A DNA stretch of 48,690 nucleotides from a virus. Both the position numbers and the translations under genes were made by a program. The stretch is taken from IMG/VR virus record IMGVR_UViG_3300008339_000095, positions 1-48,690 of that record. One strand, given 5' to 3'. Under the pieces are notes generated by a model that saw only the letters and a program-made list of their open reading frames with translations, made no database searches and was not told where the DNA came from. Shown piece by piece: positions 38,178 through 46,187 of the stretch; the first letter of the stretch is position 1; each line of letters opens with the position of its first letter.

Positions 38178-39140
38178 ATGAACACTGAAGCAGAAGAGTT
38201 CAAGTTCCCTGACGAGCAGCCTGCTGACGCACCTGCTGAGAAGGTGGAGCCTGAGTTCGAGATCAAGATCGAGGACGATACCCCGCCACAGGACCGTGGC
38301 CGCGCCCCCATGCCCAAGGAGGTTGTGGAGGAGTTGGACAAGGACGACCTTGAGGAGTACTCGGATAAGGTCAAGAAGCGTCTCGGGCAGATGAAGAAGG
38401 TCTGGCACGACGAGCGCCGGGCCAAGGAAGCCGCATTCCGCGAGAAGGAGGAAGCCCTCCGGTTCGCTCAGATGCGTGAGCAGGAAATTCGCCAACTGAA
38501 ACAACGACTTGGGAATGGCGAGAAGGCGTACATCCAAGAGGTGACGAAGGCGGCTAACACCGACCTCGCTGCCGCCAAGGAGCGCCTGAAGCAGGCTTAT
38601 GACTCCGGCGATTCTGAAAAGATCACCGATGCGCAGGAAGCCCTGACCGACGCCAAGTTGAAGATCAAGCAGTACGAAAACTTCCGACCCTCTTTACAGG
38701 AAGAGGAAAGGAGTGTAGAAAATACACAACAGTACCAAGCGCCCCCGGCGCAGCCCGTTGCGGACCCAAAAGCCGAAGCGTGGCGTGCGAACAATCCGTG
38801 GTTCGGCGTGGACGAAGAGATGACCGCTCTCGCCTTGGGACTGCACGAAAAACTGGTCCGGTCCGGCGTCGATCCGCGTAGCGACGAGTACTACGACCGA
38901 GTTAACGCGACGATGAGGAAGCGATTCCCCGAAACTTTCGAGGAAGAGCAGACTCAAACGAGTGGGGCTGAAAGGCCTTCTCGCACAAAGCCAGCCAATG
39001 TAGTGGCTCCCGTTACGAGGTCTACGGCACCTCGCAAGATCACTTTGACGCCTACTCAAGTCGCTCTCGCCAAGAGATTTGGCCTGAGCAATGAACAGTA
39101 TGCCCGTGAAGTCATGAAACTGGAGAACAACAATGGCTGA
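38178..39140 (+). CDS. Scaffolding protein, 320 aa
   Basis: The protein is highly charged, with an acidic start (EEFKFPDEQPADAPAE), a long coiled coil (REKEEALRFAQMREQEIRQL) and a basic C-terminal region (FGLSNEQYAREVMKLE) that could bind the capsid. It precedes the capsid genes. Such proteins guide procapsid assembly and leave before maturation. There is no protease motif. Confidence 0.82.
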   Translation: MNTEAEEFKFPDEQPADAPAEKVEPEFEIKIEDDTPPQDRGRAPMPKEVVEELDKDDLEEYSDKVKKRLGQMKKVWHDERRAKEAAFREKEEALRFAQMREQEIRQLKQRLGNGEKAYIQEVTKAANTDLAAAKERLKQAYDSGDSEKITDAQEALTDAKLKIKQYENFRPSLQEEERSVENTQQYQAPPAQPVADPKAEAWRANNPWFGVDEEMTALALGLHEKLVRSGVDPRSDEYYDRVNATMRKRFPETFEEEQTQTSGAERPSRTKPANVVAPVTRSTAPRKITLTPTQVALAKRFGLSNEQYAREVMKLENNNG

Positions 39141-39582
39141 TAACAGACTCGCCCGTGAACTCGAAAGTCGAGAGACCGCGCAGCGCACGAAGACTTGGAC
39201 GCCCCCTCAGACCCTGCCGGACCCTGCTCCGCAGCCGGGGTGGGTGTTCCGATACATCCGGACCTCCTCGATGGGCACTGCTGACCCGTCGAACACGTCT
39301 GCAAAGTTGCGGGAAGGTTGGGAGCCTGTGAAGGCCGAAGATCATCCCGAGTTGATGCATATGTCCGACCCGAATTCCCGCTTCAAGGGGAACATCGAGA
39401 TCGGCGGCTTGCTGTTGTGCAAGGCACCCGAAGAACTGATGAAGCAGCGTGATGCTTACTACGAGCGTCAGGCCAAATCTCAGACCGAGTCCGTGGACAA
39501 CAGTTTCATGAAGTTGAACGACCCGAGAATGCCGCTCTTCAACGAGCGCCGCTCTACGACGTCGTTCGGCAAAGGCAAATAA
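39133..39582 (+). CDS. Conserved head-module protein, 149 aa
   Basis: Located between scaffold and capsid genes; overlaps the scaffold gene by 8 nt. Segments PQPGWVFRYIRTSSMGTADP, GWEPVKAEDHPELM and GNIEIGGLLLCKAPEELMKQ resemble proteins at this position in related uncultured phages. It might be a minor head or assembly factor; function is unknown. Confidence 0.7.
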   Translation: MADNRLARELESRETAQRTKTWTPPQTLPDPAPQPGWVFRYIRTSSMGTADPSNTSAKLREGWEPVKAEDHPELMHMSDPNSRFKGNIEIGGLLLCKAPEELMKQRDAYYERQAKSQTESVDNSFMKLNDPRMPLFNERRSTTSFGKGK

Positions 39583-39604
39583 ATCCACCTCTTAGGAGTA
39601 CCTA

Positions 39605-40456
39605 ATGGCTTATCCCTCTGTCGATGCCCCCTACGGGCTTAAGCCGGTCAATCTGATCGGCGGGCAGGTGTTCGCTGGCAGTACTCGGATGTACCCCATC
39701 CAGTACGGCTTCGCCACGAACATCTTCAATGGTGATTTCGTCGTCCTGTCTCGCGGGTTTGTGACCCGTGCGGCGATCGGCGCGACCACCGCTTCCAACG
39801 CTGTCACTGGCGTGTTCGTCGGCTGTTCCTACACCAATCCGATCACCAAGCAGAAGCAGTTCTCGCAGTTCTGGCCCAGCGGTACGCAGGCTGGCGATGC
39901 GGTTGCTTACGTCGTGGATGATCCGGATACGGTGTTCAAGGCGGTTGTCTGCTCGGCTACGACGGTCCTCGCTTCGGGCGCGAAGGCGCTGGTCGGCACT
40001 AACCTGTCGGCTATCGACAACGCGGCTGTTGCGTCGAGCCTCAACACGGGCAACTCGGCCAACGCTGTCCTCGCTCCGGTTGCTACCCCGGTTTCGACCA
40101 TCCTGCCGCTTCGCTGCGTCGGTGTGGTTGAGGATACCGCTTCGGTTGCCACGGGTACGGGTTCGTCCTCGGGCACGGCGATCACTCTGACTGGTTCGGG
40201 CCTCTCGGCTGCGATCCCGGTTGGTGCGAGCGTGTCGTACCTTGCGTCGAACGGCCAGATCATCGAGACCTCGTCCTTCGTGACTGCGGGCGCTTCGGCG
40301 GGTGCGACTTCGGTCACGCTCAACGCGGCGGTTGCGGTTCCGGGCGGTGTCACGGCGATCCCGGCGGCGTCCACCATCCTCTTCACTGTGTATCCGGAGA
40401 TTCTGGTCAAGATGAACGTCCTGACCCACGGCTACTACAGCAGCGTCACGGCTTAA
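39605..40456 (+). CDS. Putative head decoration/minor structural protein, 283 aa
   Basis: Begins MAYPSVDAPYGLKPVNLIGG, a start I recall from capsid-associated proteins encoded just before the major capsid gene. The body is beta-rich, Thr/Ser/Gly/Ala-rich (TASVATGTGSSSGTAITLTG), as for decoration proteins or fibers, and ends NVLTHGYYSSVTA. AGGAG lies before the ATG. Confidence 0.72.
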   Translation: MAYPSVDAPYGLKPVNLIGGQVFAGSTRMYPIQYGFATNIFNGDFVVLSRGFVTRAAIGATTASNAVTGVFVGCSYTNPITKQKQFSQFWPSGTQAGDAVAYVVDDPDTVFKAVVCSATTVLASGAKALVGTNLSAIDNAAVASSLNTGNSANAVLAPVATPVSTILPLRCVGVVEDTASVATGTGSSSGTAITLTGSGLSAAIPVGASVSYLASNGQIIETSSFVTAGASAGATSVTLNAAVAVPGGVTAIPAASTILFTVYPEILVKMNVLTHGYYSSVTA

Positions 40457-40469
40457 GGAGCAGTAGAAA

Positions 40470-41378
40470 ATGGCTATTTCACGCGCACAACTGTTGAAGG
40501 AACTGCTGCCCGGTCTGAACGCTCTGTTCGGTCTGGAGTACAAGCAGTACGGCGAGGAGCATAAGGAGATCTACGAGACTGAGACCTCCGAGCGTTCCTT
40601 TGAAGAAGAGACCAAGTTGTCGGGCTTCTCGGCGGCTCCGGTCAAGCAGGAAGGTCAGGCGATTGCGTACGACAATGCGCAGGAGGCTTGGACTGCCCGC
40701 TACAACCATGAGACGATCGCTCTCGGCTTCTCCCTCACGGAAGAGGCTGTTGAGGACAACCTGTACGACTCGCTCAGCAAGCGCTACACCAAGGCTCTTG
40801 CCCGTGCAATGGCGTACACGAAGCAGGTCAAGGCGGCTTCCGTTCTGAACTACGGCTTTTCGGCCCTTCAGACTGGCGGTGACGGCGTTCCGCTGTTCTC
40901 GGCGGCGCATCCGCTCACCTCCGGCGGTACCAACAGCAACCGCCTCACGGCTGCTGACCTCAACGAGACCTCGCTTGAGGCTGCGGTCATCCAGATCGCA
41001 GGTTGGACCGACGAGCGTGGGCTTCTCATCGCTGCGAAGCCCCGCAAACTCATCGTCCCGCCGTCCTTGATGTTCGTCGCCAAGCGACTGCTCGACACGG
41101 AACTCCGTGTTGGTACGACCGACAACGACATCAACGCGCTGAAGGCGATGGGTTCGATCCCCGGTGGCTACACGGTGAACCACTTCCTGACCGATACGAA
41201 CGCTTGGTTCCTCACGACCGACGTTCCGAACGGCATGAAGCACTTCGTCCGTACGCCGCTGGCGAACTCGATGGACGGCGATTTCGACACGGGCAACGTG
41301 CGGTACAAGAGCCGCGAGCGTTACTCGTTCGGATGGTCCGATCCGCTCGGCATGTTCGCTTCGCCGGGTTCGGCCTGA
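40470..41378 (+). CDS. Major capsid protein, 302 aa
   Basis: The sequence MAISRAQLLKELLPGLNALF, YNHETIALGFSLTEEAVEDN, GVPLFSAAHPLTSGGT and LIVPPSLMFVAKRLLDTELR matches the gpT-like (Mu-type) HK97-fold capsid family. The ending RERYSFGWSDPLGMFASPG is typical. A strong terminator follows, as for highly expressed capsid genes. Confidence 0.92.
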   Translation: MAISRAQLLKELLPGLNALFGLEYKQYGEEHKEIYETETSERSFEEETKLSGFSAAPVKQEGQAIAYDNAQEAWTARYNHETIALGFSLTEEAVEDNLYDSLSKRYTKALARAMAYTKQVKAASVLNYGFSALQTGGDGVPLFSAAHPLTSGGTNSNRLTAADLNETSLEAAVIQIAGWTDERGLLIAAKPRKLIVPPSLMFVAKRLLDTELRVGTTDNDINALKAMGSIPGGYTVNHFLTDTNAWFLTTDVPNGMKHFVRTPLANSMDGDFDTGNVRYKSRERYSFGWSDPLGMFASPGSA

Positions 41379-41388
41379 TGATCCGGGG

Positions 41389-41420
41389 GAGGGGGCTTCG
41401 GCCCCCTCTTCCTCTTTTGT
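41389..41420 (+). terminator. Strong rho-independent terminator after capsid gene
   Basis: GAGGGGGC-TTCG-GCCCCCTC, an eight-pair stem with a UUCG tetraloop, is followed by a T-rich run ending TTTTGTTCTT. It would cap high transcription of the capsid gene, leaving later genes to read-through or a new promoter. Confidence 0.92.
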
Positions 41421-41437
41421 TCTTACAGGAGTACAAC

Positions 41438-41608
41438 ATGACTGGTGAACAGATTGCAGGCATCGTCCGCGCTCTCGCTGCCTCGGTGGGCGGGTTCTTC
41501 GTTGCCAAGGGTGTGGTGGACTCGGAGACGGTTCTCGCCGTTTCGGGTGCCCTCGCCACCTTGGCTGTCGCCGCGTGGTCGGTGTGGTCGAAGCGCAAGG
41601 CCGCTTGA
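41438..41608 (+). CDS. Holin-like small membrane protein, 56 aa
   Basis: MTGEQIAGIVRALAASVGGF and ETVLAVSGALATLAVAAW are two hydrophobic helices around a short polar turn (KGVVDSE), ending with a basic tail (SKRKAA). This matches the Pam3-gp28-like family of putative phage holins as I remember it. AGGAG lies upstream. Experimental support for holin function in that family is limited. Confidence 0.6.
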   Translation: MTGEQIAGIVRALAASVGGFFVAKGVVDSETVLAVSGALATLAVAAWSVWSKRKAA

Positions 41609-41635
41609 CCTTCGTTCAGATCTAGGTAAACCCCC

Positions 41636-41678
41636 GCCGTACTGACTCGCCTAGGAGACGTTGCACAGACAGTACGGC
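41636..41678 (+). repeat. 9-bp inverted repeat in 5' leader
   Basis: GCCGTACTG (41636-41644) and CAGTACGGC (41670-41678) are exact inverses 25 bp apart, in the 94-nt gap before the next gene. The transcript could form a nine-pair stem ending 24 nt before the ATG. No T-run follows, so it is a leader structure or an operator rather than a terminator. Confidence 0.55.
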
Positions 41679-41702
41679 AACTTGTGCAAAAGGAGTCTTA
41701 TT

Positions 41703-42182
41703 ATGTCTTTCTCGACTTTCTCTGGCCCGCTTCGCTCGGGCACTGTCAAAGATGGCACCGTGGCCGCTGGCCGCAATACGGGTGTCGTCGTCCTCTCCCA
41801 GTCCTATGACACGGGCGTCGTGACTGCTGGCGTCGGCAACGTCGATGTCCAGTTCGGCAACTTGCCGCAGGGCGCTCAGATCATCGACATCGTGGTCGAT
41901 CAGGTCGTCGTTCCGGGTGGCTCGTCCACGTCCACCATCTCGGTGGGCAACGCTTCGGGCGGTGCTCAGTTGATGGCGGCTGTGGTCACCACGGCTGGCG
42001 GTCGGTTCCGTGGTACGGCGACTGCTACGACCCAACTTGCGTGGCAGACCTCGACTTCTGCTGATACGCCGCTCTGGTCGCGTTACGCGGTTGGTGCAGC
42101 GGCTGGTGTGGGCCGTGCGATCATCACGGTTGTCTACGCGCAGCGGGCGTCGGACGGTTCGCAGATCCCGGCTTCTGTCTAA
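41703..42182 (+). CDS. Beta-rich virion protein, 159 aa
   Basis: ATG at 41703 with AAAAGGAG upstream gives MSFSTFSGPLRSGTVKDGTV. The rest is Gly/Thr/Val-rich beta structure (NVDVQFGNLPQGAQIIDIVV) and ends QIPASV. It looks like a decoration or minor virion protein; its place after the capsid gene supports this. No specific family. Confidence 0.65.
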   Translation: MSFSTFSGPLRSGTVKDGTVAAGRNTGVVVLSQSYDTGVVTAGVGNVDVQFGNLPQGAQIIDIVVDQVVVPGGSSTSTISVGNASGGAQLMAAVVTTAGGRFRGTATATTQLAWQTSTSADTPLWSRYAVGAAAGVGRAIITVVYAQRASDGSQIPASV

Positions 42183-42197
42183 TCTCGGAGGACTAAC

Positions 42198-42482
42198 ATG
42201 TCCACGCAAACAGACGTCTTAGCCGCCCATACGGAGGCTACGGGGACGCTGGTGACTGGGCGGTACCGTCTGAAGGGCTATCAGGGCCTCTCGGGCGGTA
42301 CTGCGGGTGACTTCGTGTTCCGTGATGGCGGTGCGACTGGTCCGGTTCGGATGCAGTTCAACGTCCCTGCGAACACGAACAACCCTTTCTCCAACCTCAT
42401 CCCCGGCGAAGGGATCCTGTTCTACGACAGCATCCACGTCACTTTGCCGACTTCCGCGAAGGTCACGATCTTCTATGGCTAA
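42198..42482 (+). CDS. Small structural-type protein, 94 aa
   Basis: MSTQTDVLAAHTEATGTLVT and KGYQGLSGGTAGDFVFRDGG, ending TSAKVTIFYG, form a beta-rich small protein. Overlaps the next gene by 8 nt. Similar small beta proteins accompany capsid modules in many phages; role unknown. Confidence 0.6.
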   Translation: MSTQTDVLAAHTEATGTLVTGRYRLKGYQGLSGGTAGDFVFRDGGATGPVRMQFNVPANTNNPFSNLIPGEGILFYDSIHVTLPTSAKVTIFYG

Positions 42483-42729
42483 GTCACCCGCTTGGCAGAG
42501 GAAGGAAGGAAAGAACCCTGCTGGAGGATTGAACGCCAAAGGCAGGGCTTCTTACAACAAGGCGAACCCCGGCAAGCCCGGCTTGAAGCGTCCGCAGCCT
42601 GAAGGTGGCTCTCGCCGTGACTCATTCTGTGCCCGGATGAAAGGCATGAAGAGTAAACTAACGAGCGCCAAGACGGCAAAGGACCCCAACAGCCGGATCA
42701 ACAAGTCGCTCCGTGCTTGGAACTGCTGA
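42475..42729 (+). CDS. Basic small phage protein (DUF6321-like), 84 aa
   Basis: MAKSPAWQRKEGKNPAGGLN, KGRASYNKANPGKPGLKRPQ and SRRDSFCARMKGMKSKLTSA, ending SLRAWNC, resembles the DUF6321 family as I recall it. The protein is very basic and could bind DNA. It lies among virion genes, so packaging-associated DNA binding is conceivable. Confidence 0.65.
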   Translation: MAKSPAWQRKEGKNPAGGLNAKGRASYNKANPGKPGLKRPQPEGGSRRDSFCARMKGMKSKLTSAKTAKDPNSRINKSLRAWNC

Positions 42730-42730
42730 C

Positions 42731-42925
42731 ATGAAGCACGAAACAGGCGAAGTCTTAAAAGCCGGACTTGATGCGATTTCCGTTTTCACGATGCTTGGAG
42801 CGTTGTTCGATATGCTTCCCTCAGTCGCTGCGCTCTTCACTATTTTGTGGACTGGCATTCGCATCTACGAGACCGATACCGTTCAATCTATTATCAAGAA
42901 ATTCAGGAGATCCAACGATGTATAA
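42731..42925 (+). CDS. Holin-like membrane protein, 64 aa
   Basis: ATG one base after the previous stop (MKHETGEVLKAGLDAISVFT). Two hydrophobic stretches (AISVFTMLGALFDML and SVAALFTILWTGIRIYE) with a charged C-terminus (SIIKKFRRSNDV) suggest a small class II holin. Together with the 56-aa gene upstream this would make two holin candidates within 1.5 kb; no endolysin is visible nearby. Confidence 0.6.
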   Translation: MKHETGEVLKAGLDAISVFTMLGALFDMLPSVAALFTILWTGIRIYETDTVQSIIKKFRRSNDV

Positions 42926-43079
42926 GAAAGGCGCTGATGGTGTGACCCACAAGGGTAAGACCAAAGCCAAGGTCGTGAAGATGGCCTCGGGCGGTGCTGT
43001 CCGTGGCGGCGGCTGCGAGGCCAAGGGTAAGACCCGTGGCAAGATGATCAAGATGGCAGGCGGTGGGCGCTGTGCCTGA
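42918..43079 (+). CDS. Gly/Lys-rich RGGGCE protein, 53 aa
   Basis: MYKKGADGVTHKGKTKAKVV then SGGAVRGGGCEAKGKTRGKM and a repeat-like AGGGRCA. The RGGGCE-GKT-GK motif recurs at the end of the next gene. Very basic; resembles the Gly/Lys-rich small virion-module proteins of pelagiphages and cyanophages. The single Cys in RGGGCE may be functional. Confidence 0.6.
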   Translation: MYKKGADGVTHKGKTKAKVVKMASGGAVRGGGCEAKGKTRGKMIKMAGGGRCA

Positions 43080-43536
43080 GCGTCCGACATCCAAGAGGGA
43101 GATGAGCGACGAAGAGGCAGCGGCCAGAGGCTACAAGGCCTTTGACCCGCGTGACCCGAAAGAGGCCCATCTTCTTAAGCAACTTGGCATACCTTACGAA
43201 GAGATCGTCAGGATCCGTAATAATGCTGTTGTGGCGGGCAAGAAAGGACCCTATCGTGGAAGCGGCAGGGCGTTTAGAGAGCCTATTATCGGCCACGACG
43301 AAGAGAATAACTCGAAGTACTTGATCCACCCAGAAGATAGGTCTCCGCCATACAAAGGTATGGGTAGAGCGCTTGGCACATATACTCCGAAAAAGGGGCG
43401 CGATATGGTAGAGCGGACCGAGACTGTGGTGTCTCGTAAATCCTCTGGCGGCTCCGTCAAGAAGTACGCCAAAGGTGGCTCCGTCCGTGGCGGTGGCTGC
43501 GAGATGCGTGGCAAGACCAAGGGCAAGTTCGTCTGA
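43072..43536 (+). CDS. Phage protein ending in RGGGCE module, 154 aa
   Basis: The start is uncertain: GTG at 43072 (overlapping the previous stop), GTG at 43063, or ATG at 43102 (MSDEEAAARGYKAFDPRDPK). The body is charged (EEIVRIRNNAVVAGKKGPYR), and the end carries GGSVRGGGCEMRGKTKGKF, nearly the same module as in the preceding 53-aa protein. Domain sharing suggests duplication. Confidence 0.6.
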   Translation: MPERPTSKREMSDEEAAARGYKAFDPRDPKEAHLLKQLGIPYEEIVRIRNNAVVAGKKGPYRGSGRAFREPIIGHDEENNSKYLIHPEDRSPPYKGMGRALGTYTPKKGRDMVERTETVVSRKSSGGSVKKYAKGGSVRGGGCEMRGKTKGKFV

Positions 43537-43832
43537 TGAAACCTTCACGTGGTATGGGAGTCATCGCGCCGGGCAAAATCCCCCGTGCCAAACGGCGTGG
43601 TGACTCCCAGCCCGTGATCGGTACTGGCAAGCCGATCAAGACGTTCAGCAAGGGCGGCGAGAGCAAGGTCAACGAGGCCGGGAACTACACGAAGCCCGGT
43701 ATGCGTGAGAACCTGTTCAAGTCGATCAAGTCCCGTGCCGTGCAGGGTACGAAGGCAGGACAGTGGTCCGCTCGCAAGGCACAGTTGCTGGCGAAGCAGT
43801 ACAAGACCAAGGGTGGCGGGTACCGCGATTGA
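43536..43832 (+). CDS. Conserved basic phage protein, 98 aa
   Basis: TGATG coupling to the previous gene. NEAGNYTKPGMRENLFKSIK, VQGTKAGQWSARKAQLLAKQ and YKTKGGGYRD are strongly conserved-looking segments found in many marine and freshwater phages. Basic, probably DNA- or virion-associated. Confidence 0.7.
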   Translation: MKPSRGMGVIAPGKIPRAKRRGDSQPVIGTGKPIKTFSKGGESKVNEAGNYTKPGMRENLFKSIKSRAVQGTKAGQWSARKAQLLAKQYKTKGGGYRD

Positions 43833-44077
43833 AAACGCCCCAGAAATCGCTCAAGGCGTGGACTCAGCAGAAGTGGAGAACGAAAAGTGGTAAGCGCTCT
43901 TCTGACACGGGTGAGAGGTATCTTCCAGAGGCTGCTATCAAGAGCCTTTCCTCTGCCGAGTATGCCCGAACCTCCGCCGCCAAGCGTAAAGGCAAGGCGC
44001 AAGGCAAGCAATTTGTGCAACAACCCAAGGGCATTGCTGATAAAACGCGCCGCTTCCGCCAAGCGGGCAAAGAGTAA
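43829..44077 (+). CDS. DUF5872-like basic protein, 82 aa
   Basis: The only fitting start is TTG at 43829 overlapping the previous stop (TTGA). The product LKTPQKSLKAWTQQKWRTKS, KRSSDTGERYLPEAAIKSLS and GKQFVQQPKGIADKT matches the DUF5872 pattern I recall. Very basic. Rare TTG start lowers confidence in the exact N-terminus. Confidence 0.65.
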   Translation: MKTPQKSLKAWTQQKWRTKSGKRSSDTGERYLPEAAIKSLSSAEYARTSAAKRKGKAQGKQFVQQPKGIADKTRRFRQAGKE

Positions 44078-44083
44078 GAAATC

Positions 44084-44800
44084 GTGACCTACGAAACGAC
44101 AGCCTCGACCGACTTCAACCTCGACCTGAACGCCATCATCGAAGAGGCGTTTGAGCGTTGTGGTGCTGAACTTCGGACGGGCTACGACTTCCGGACTGCC
44201 AAGCGGAGTCTGAACCTGCTCCTCATGGACTGGGCGAACCGTGGCGTAAACCTGTGGACACTGGAGCAGGGCACTCATGCCCTGACCTACAACACGGGTA
44301 CCTACGACCTACCCGTGGACACGGTTGATCTTCTTGACCACGTCGTCCGTACGGGGTCAGGCACGAACCAGATCGACATCAACATCAGCCGTATCTCTTC
44401 CAGCACCTACCTCGCCATTCCAAACAAGAACGCGACGGGCAGGCCGATCCAGATCTGGATCGATCGACGTACAGGGGCTACGGACTCGACGGGCAACCCG
44501 GTCTACCCTCAGTTCGTCGTGTGGCCGAAACCCGACAACGGTACGACCTATACCCTCGTCTACACGCGGTTGCGTCGGATGTTCGACGTCGGTAACGGGA
44601 GCAACGGGCAGGACATCCCCTTCCGGTTCCTGCCCTGCATGATCGCCGGACTCGCCTACATGCTGTCCATGAAGATCCCCGGCGCGGATGCCCGGATGAT
44701 GGCGCTCAAGGCCCAGTACGACGAGGCTTGGGACTTGGCGGCTGGTGAGGACCGGGAAAAGGCCCCCGTGCGGTTCGTACCGAGGCAGAGTTTCTACTGA
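44084..44800 (+). CDS. Head-tail adaptor, P22 gp4/T7 gp11-like, 238 aa
   Basis: GTG start. DLNAIIEEAFERCGAELRTG, DFRTAKRSLNLLLMDWANRG, LWTLEQGTHALTYNTGTYDL and IPFRFLPCMIAGLAYMLSMK are the layout of the adaptor/connector family attached to P22-type portals. It probably forms the first ring under the portal. TGATG joins it to the next gene. Confidence 0.75.
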   Translation: MTYETTASTDFNLDLNAIIEEAFERCGAELRTGYDFRTAKRSLNLLLMDWANRGVNLWTLEQGTHALTYNTGTYDLPVDTVDLLDHVVRTGSGTNQIDINISRISSSTYLAIPNKNATGRPIQIWIDRRTGATDSTGNPVYPQFVVWPKPDNGTTYTLVYTRLRRMFDVGNGSNGQDIPFRFLPCMIAGLAYMLSMKIPGADARMMALKAQYDEAWDLAAGEDREKAPVRFVPRQSFY

Positions 44801-45177
44801 TGTCGAACAGGTTTGCAAGCGGCAAGAACGCCATCGCGGAGTGCGATCGGTGTGGTTTTCGCTACAAACTAAAACAGTTGAAGGGCCTCGTCATCAAGAC
44901 CAAGAACGTGAACATCTTGGTCTGTCAGTCGTGCTGGGACCCGGATCATCCGCAGTTGTCACTCGGCCTCTACCCGGTCGATGACCCGCAGGCGATCCGG
45001 AACCCGCGCCCGGATACGAGTTACTACGCGCCCGGCAATGACGGTGCGGGTGGTAGTAGAATGATCGAGTGGGGGTGGAACCCGGTAGGCGGTGCCAGCG
45101 GCATCGACAACGGTCTGACCCCGAACAGTCTGGCCCCGAAGGGCTATGTTGGAACCGTGACGGTCGTTACGACCTAG
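44800..45177 (+). CDS. Zinc-ribbon virion-module protein, 125 aa
   Basis: AECDRCGFRYKLKQLKGLVI and VCQSCWDPDHPQLSLGLYPV form a two-CxxC zinc ribbon, followed by a Gly/Pro-rich tail (YYAPGNDGAGGSRMIEWGWN). This combination recurs beside adaptor genes in related phages. Role in virion or assembly unknown. Confidence 0.65.
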   Translation: MSNRFASGKNAIAECDRCGFRYKLKQLKGLVIKTKNVNILVCQSCWDPDHPQLSLGLYPVDDPQAIRNPRPDTSYYAPGNDGAGGSRMIEWGWNPVGGASGIDNGLTPNSLAPKGYVGTVTVVTT

Positions 45178-45187
45178 GAGTATTAAA

Positions 45188-45358
45188 ATGGCGATGTCTC
45201 TCAAGAAACATGCGGCTCTTCCCGCCAGCAAGGCCCACGGCCCGAACCGGGTGAAGGGTATGAAGGCGGGTGGCCCGACCTCGGATAACCGGAAGATGTA
45301 CGGGCGCAACATGGCTAAGGTCATGAACCAGCGTAGCCCGACCCGTGGGAGGGGCTGA
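45188..45358 (+). CDS. Basic small protein, 56 aa
   Basis: MAMSLKKHAALPASKAHGPN, KGMKAGGPTSDNRKMYGRNM and MNQRSPTRGRG are basic, low-complexity segments in a frame bounded by good neighbours, with TAGGAG upstream. Such short basic proteins are common between adaptor genes. Confidence 0.6.
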   Translation: MAMSLKKHAALPASKAHGPNRVKGMKAGGPTSDNRKMYGRNMAKVMNQRSPTRGRG

Positions 45359-45359
45359 C

Positions 45360-45545
45360 ATGAAGGACTCGGGCAAGATCAAGAAGAACTCTGAGCCTAC
45401 GGGCGAGAACGGCTACCCGGCGAAGGGTGTGAATGAGGGCATCACGCGCTCCACGATGCGTGGCGGCGGCGCTGCGACGAAGGGCAAGCAGTACACCTCG
45501 CAGATCAACCTCAGCCCCAAGGTGCAGTTCAAGCACGGCTGGTAA
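45360..45545 (+). CDS. Gly/Lys-rich RGGGAATKG protein, 61 aa
   Basis: ATG one base after the previous stop (MKDSGKIKKNSEPTGENGYP). It contains STMRGGGAATKGKQYTSQIN, related to the RGGGCE modules at 43.0-43.5 kb but with Ala in place of Cys, and ends VQFKHGW. Known relatives often have an RG(C/G)GAA motif in small virion-module proteins. Confidence 0.6.
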   Translation: MKDSGKIKKNSEPTGENGYPAKGVNEGITRSTMRGGGAATKGKQYTSQINLSPKVQFKHGW

Positions 45546-45548
45546 GTC

Positions 45549-46187
45549 ATGAACTACACGCAACTTTCACAGGCCATTCAGGACTACTGCGAATCGACTG
45601 AGTCGTCGTTCGTGGCGAATATCCCTGTCTTTGTGAAGGCTGCGGAACAGCGCATCTACAACACCGTCCAGATCCCCGCGCTTCGCAAGAACGTGACGGG
45701 CACCATGACGAGCGGGACTCCGTACATGAGCCTCCCGACCGACTGGCTCGCCACGTTCTCGATCGCGGTCATCGACCCGGTGACCAACGCATACGAGTTC
45801 CTCCTGCCGAAGGACGTGAACTTCATCCGCGCTGCGTACCCCACGGTGTCCCCGAACAGCAAGCCGCAGTACTACGGTATTTTCTCACCGTACACGATGA
45901 TTGTGGGGCCGACCCCGAGCGCGAACTACCAGACCGAACTGCACTACTACTATTACCCTGAGTCCATCGTGACCGCTGGTACGTCGTGGGTCGGTGACAA
46001 TTTCGACACTGTTCTCCTGTATGGCTCTCTTCGCGAAGCCTACACTTACCTCAAGGGCGAGGCTGACATGATGGCCAATTACGAAGCCAAGTATCAGGAA
46101 GCCCTTGGTCAACTGAAGCGCCTTGGCGACGGGCTTGAACGTCAGGATGCTTACCGCAACGGTCAGGCCAGAGTACCTGTCACATGA
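45549..46187 (+). CDS. Phage adaptor/tail-connector protein, 212 aa
   Basis: MNYTQLSQAIQDYCESTESS, FVKAAEQRIYNTVQIPALRK and YMSLPTDWLATFSIAVIDPV, then LHYYYYPESIVTAGTSWVGD, match the phage adaptor family that follows P22-type portals. The C-terminal helix LGQLKRLGDGLERQDAYRN completes it. Likely the second ring between portal and tail. Confidence 0.75.
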   Translation: MNYTQLSQAIQDYCESTESSFVANIPVFVKAAEQRIYNTVQIPALRKNVTGTMTSGTPYMSLPTDWLATFSIAVIDPVTNAYEFLLPKDVNFIRAAYPTVSPNSKPQYYGIFSPYTMIVGPTPSANYQTELHYYYYPESIVTAGTSWVGDNFDTVLLYGSLREAYTYLKGEADMMANYEAKYQEALGQLKRLGDGLERQDAYRNGQARVPVT

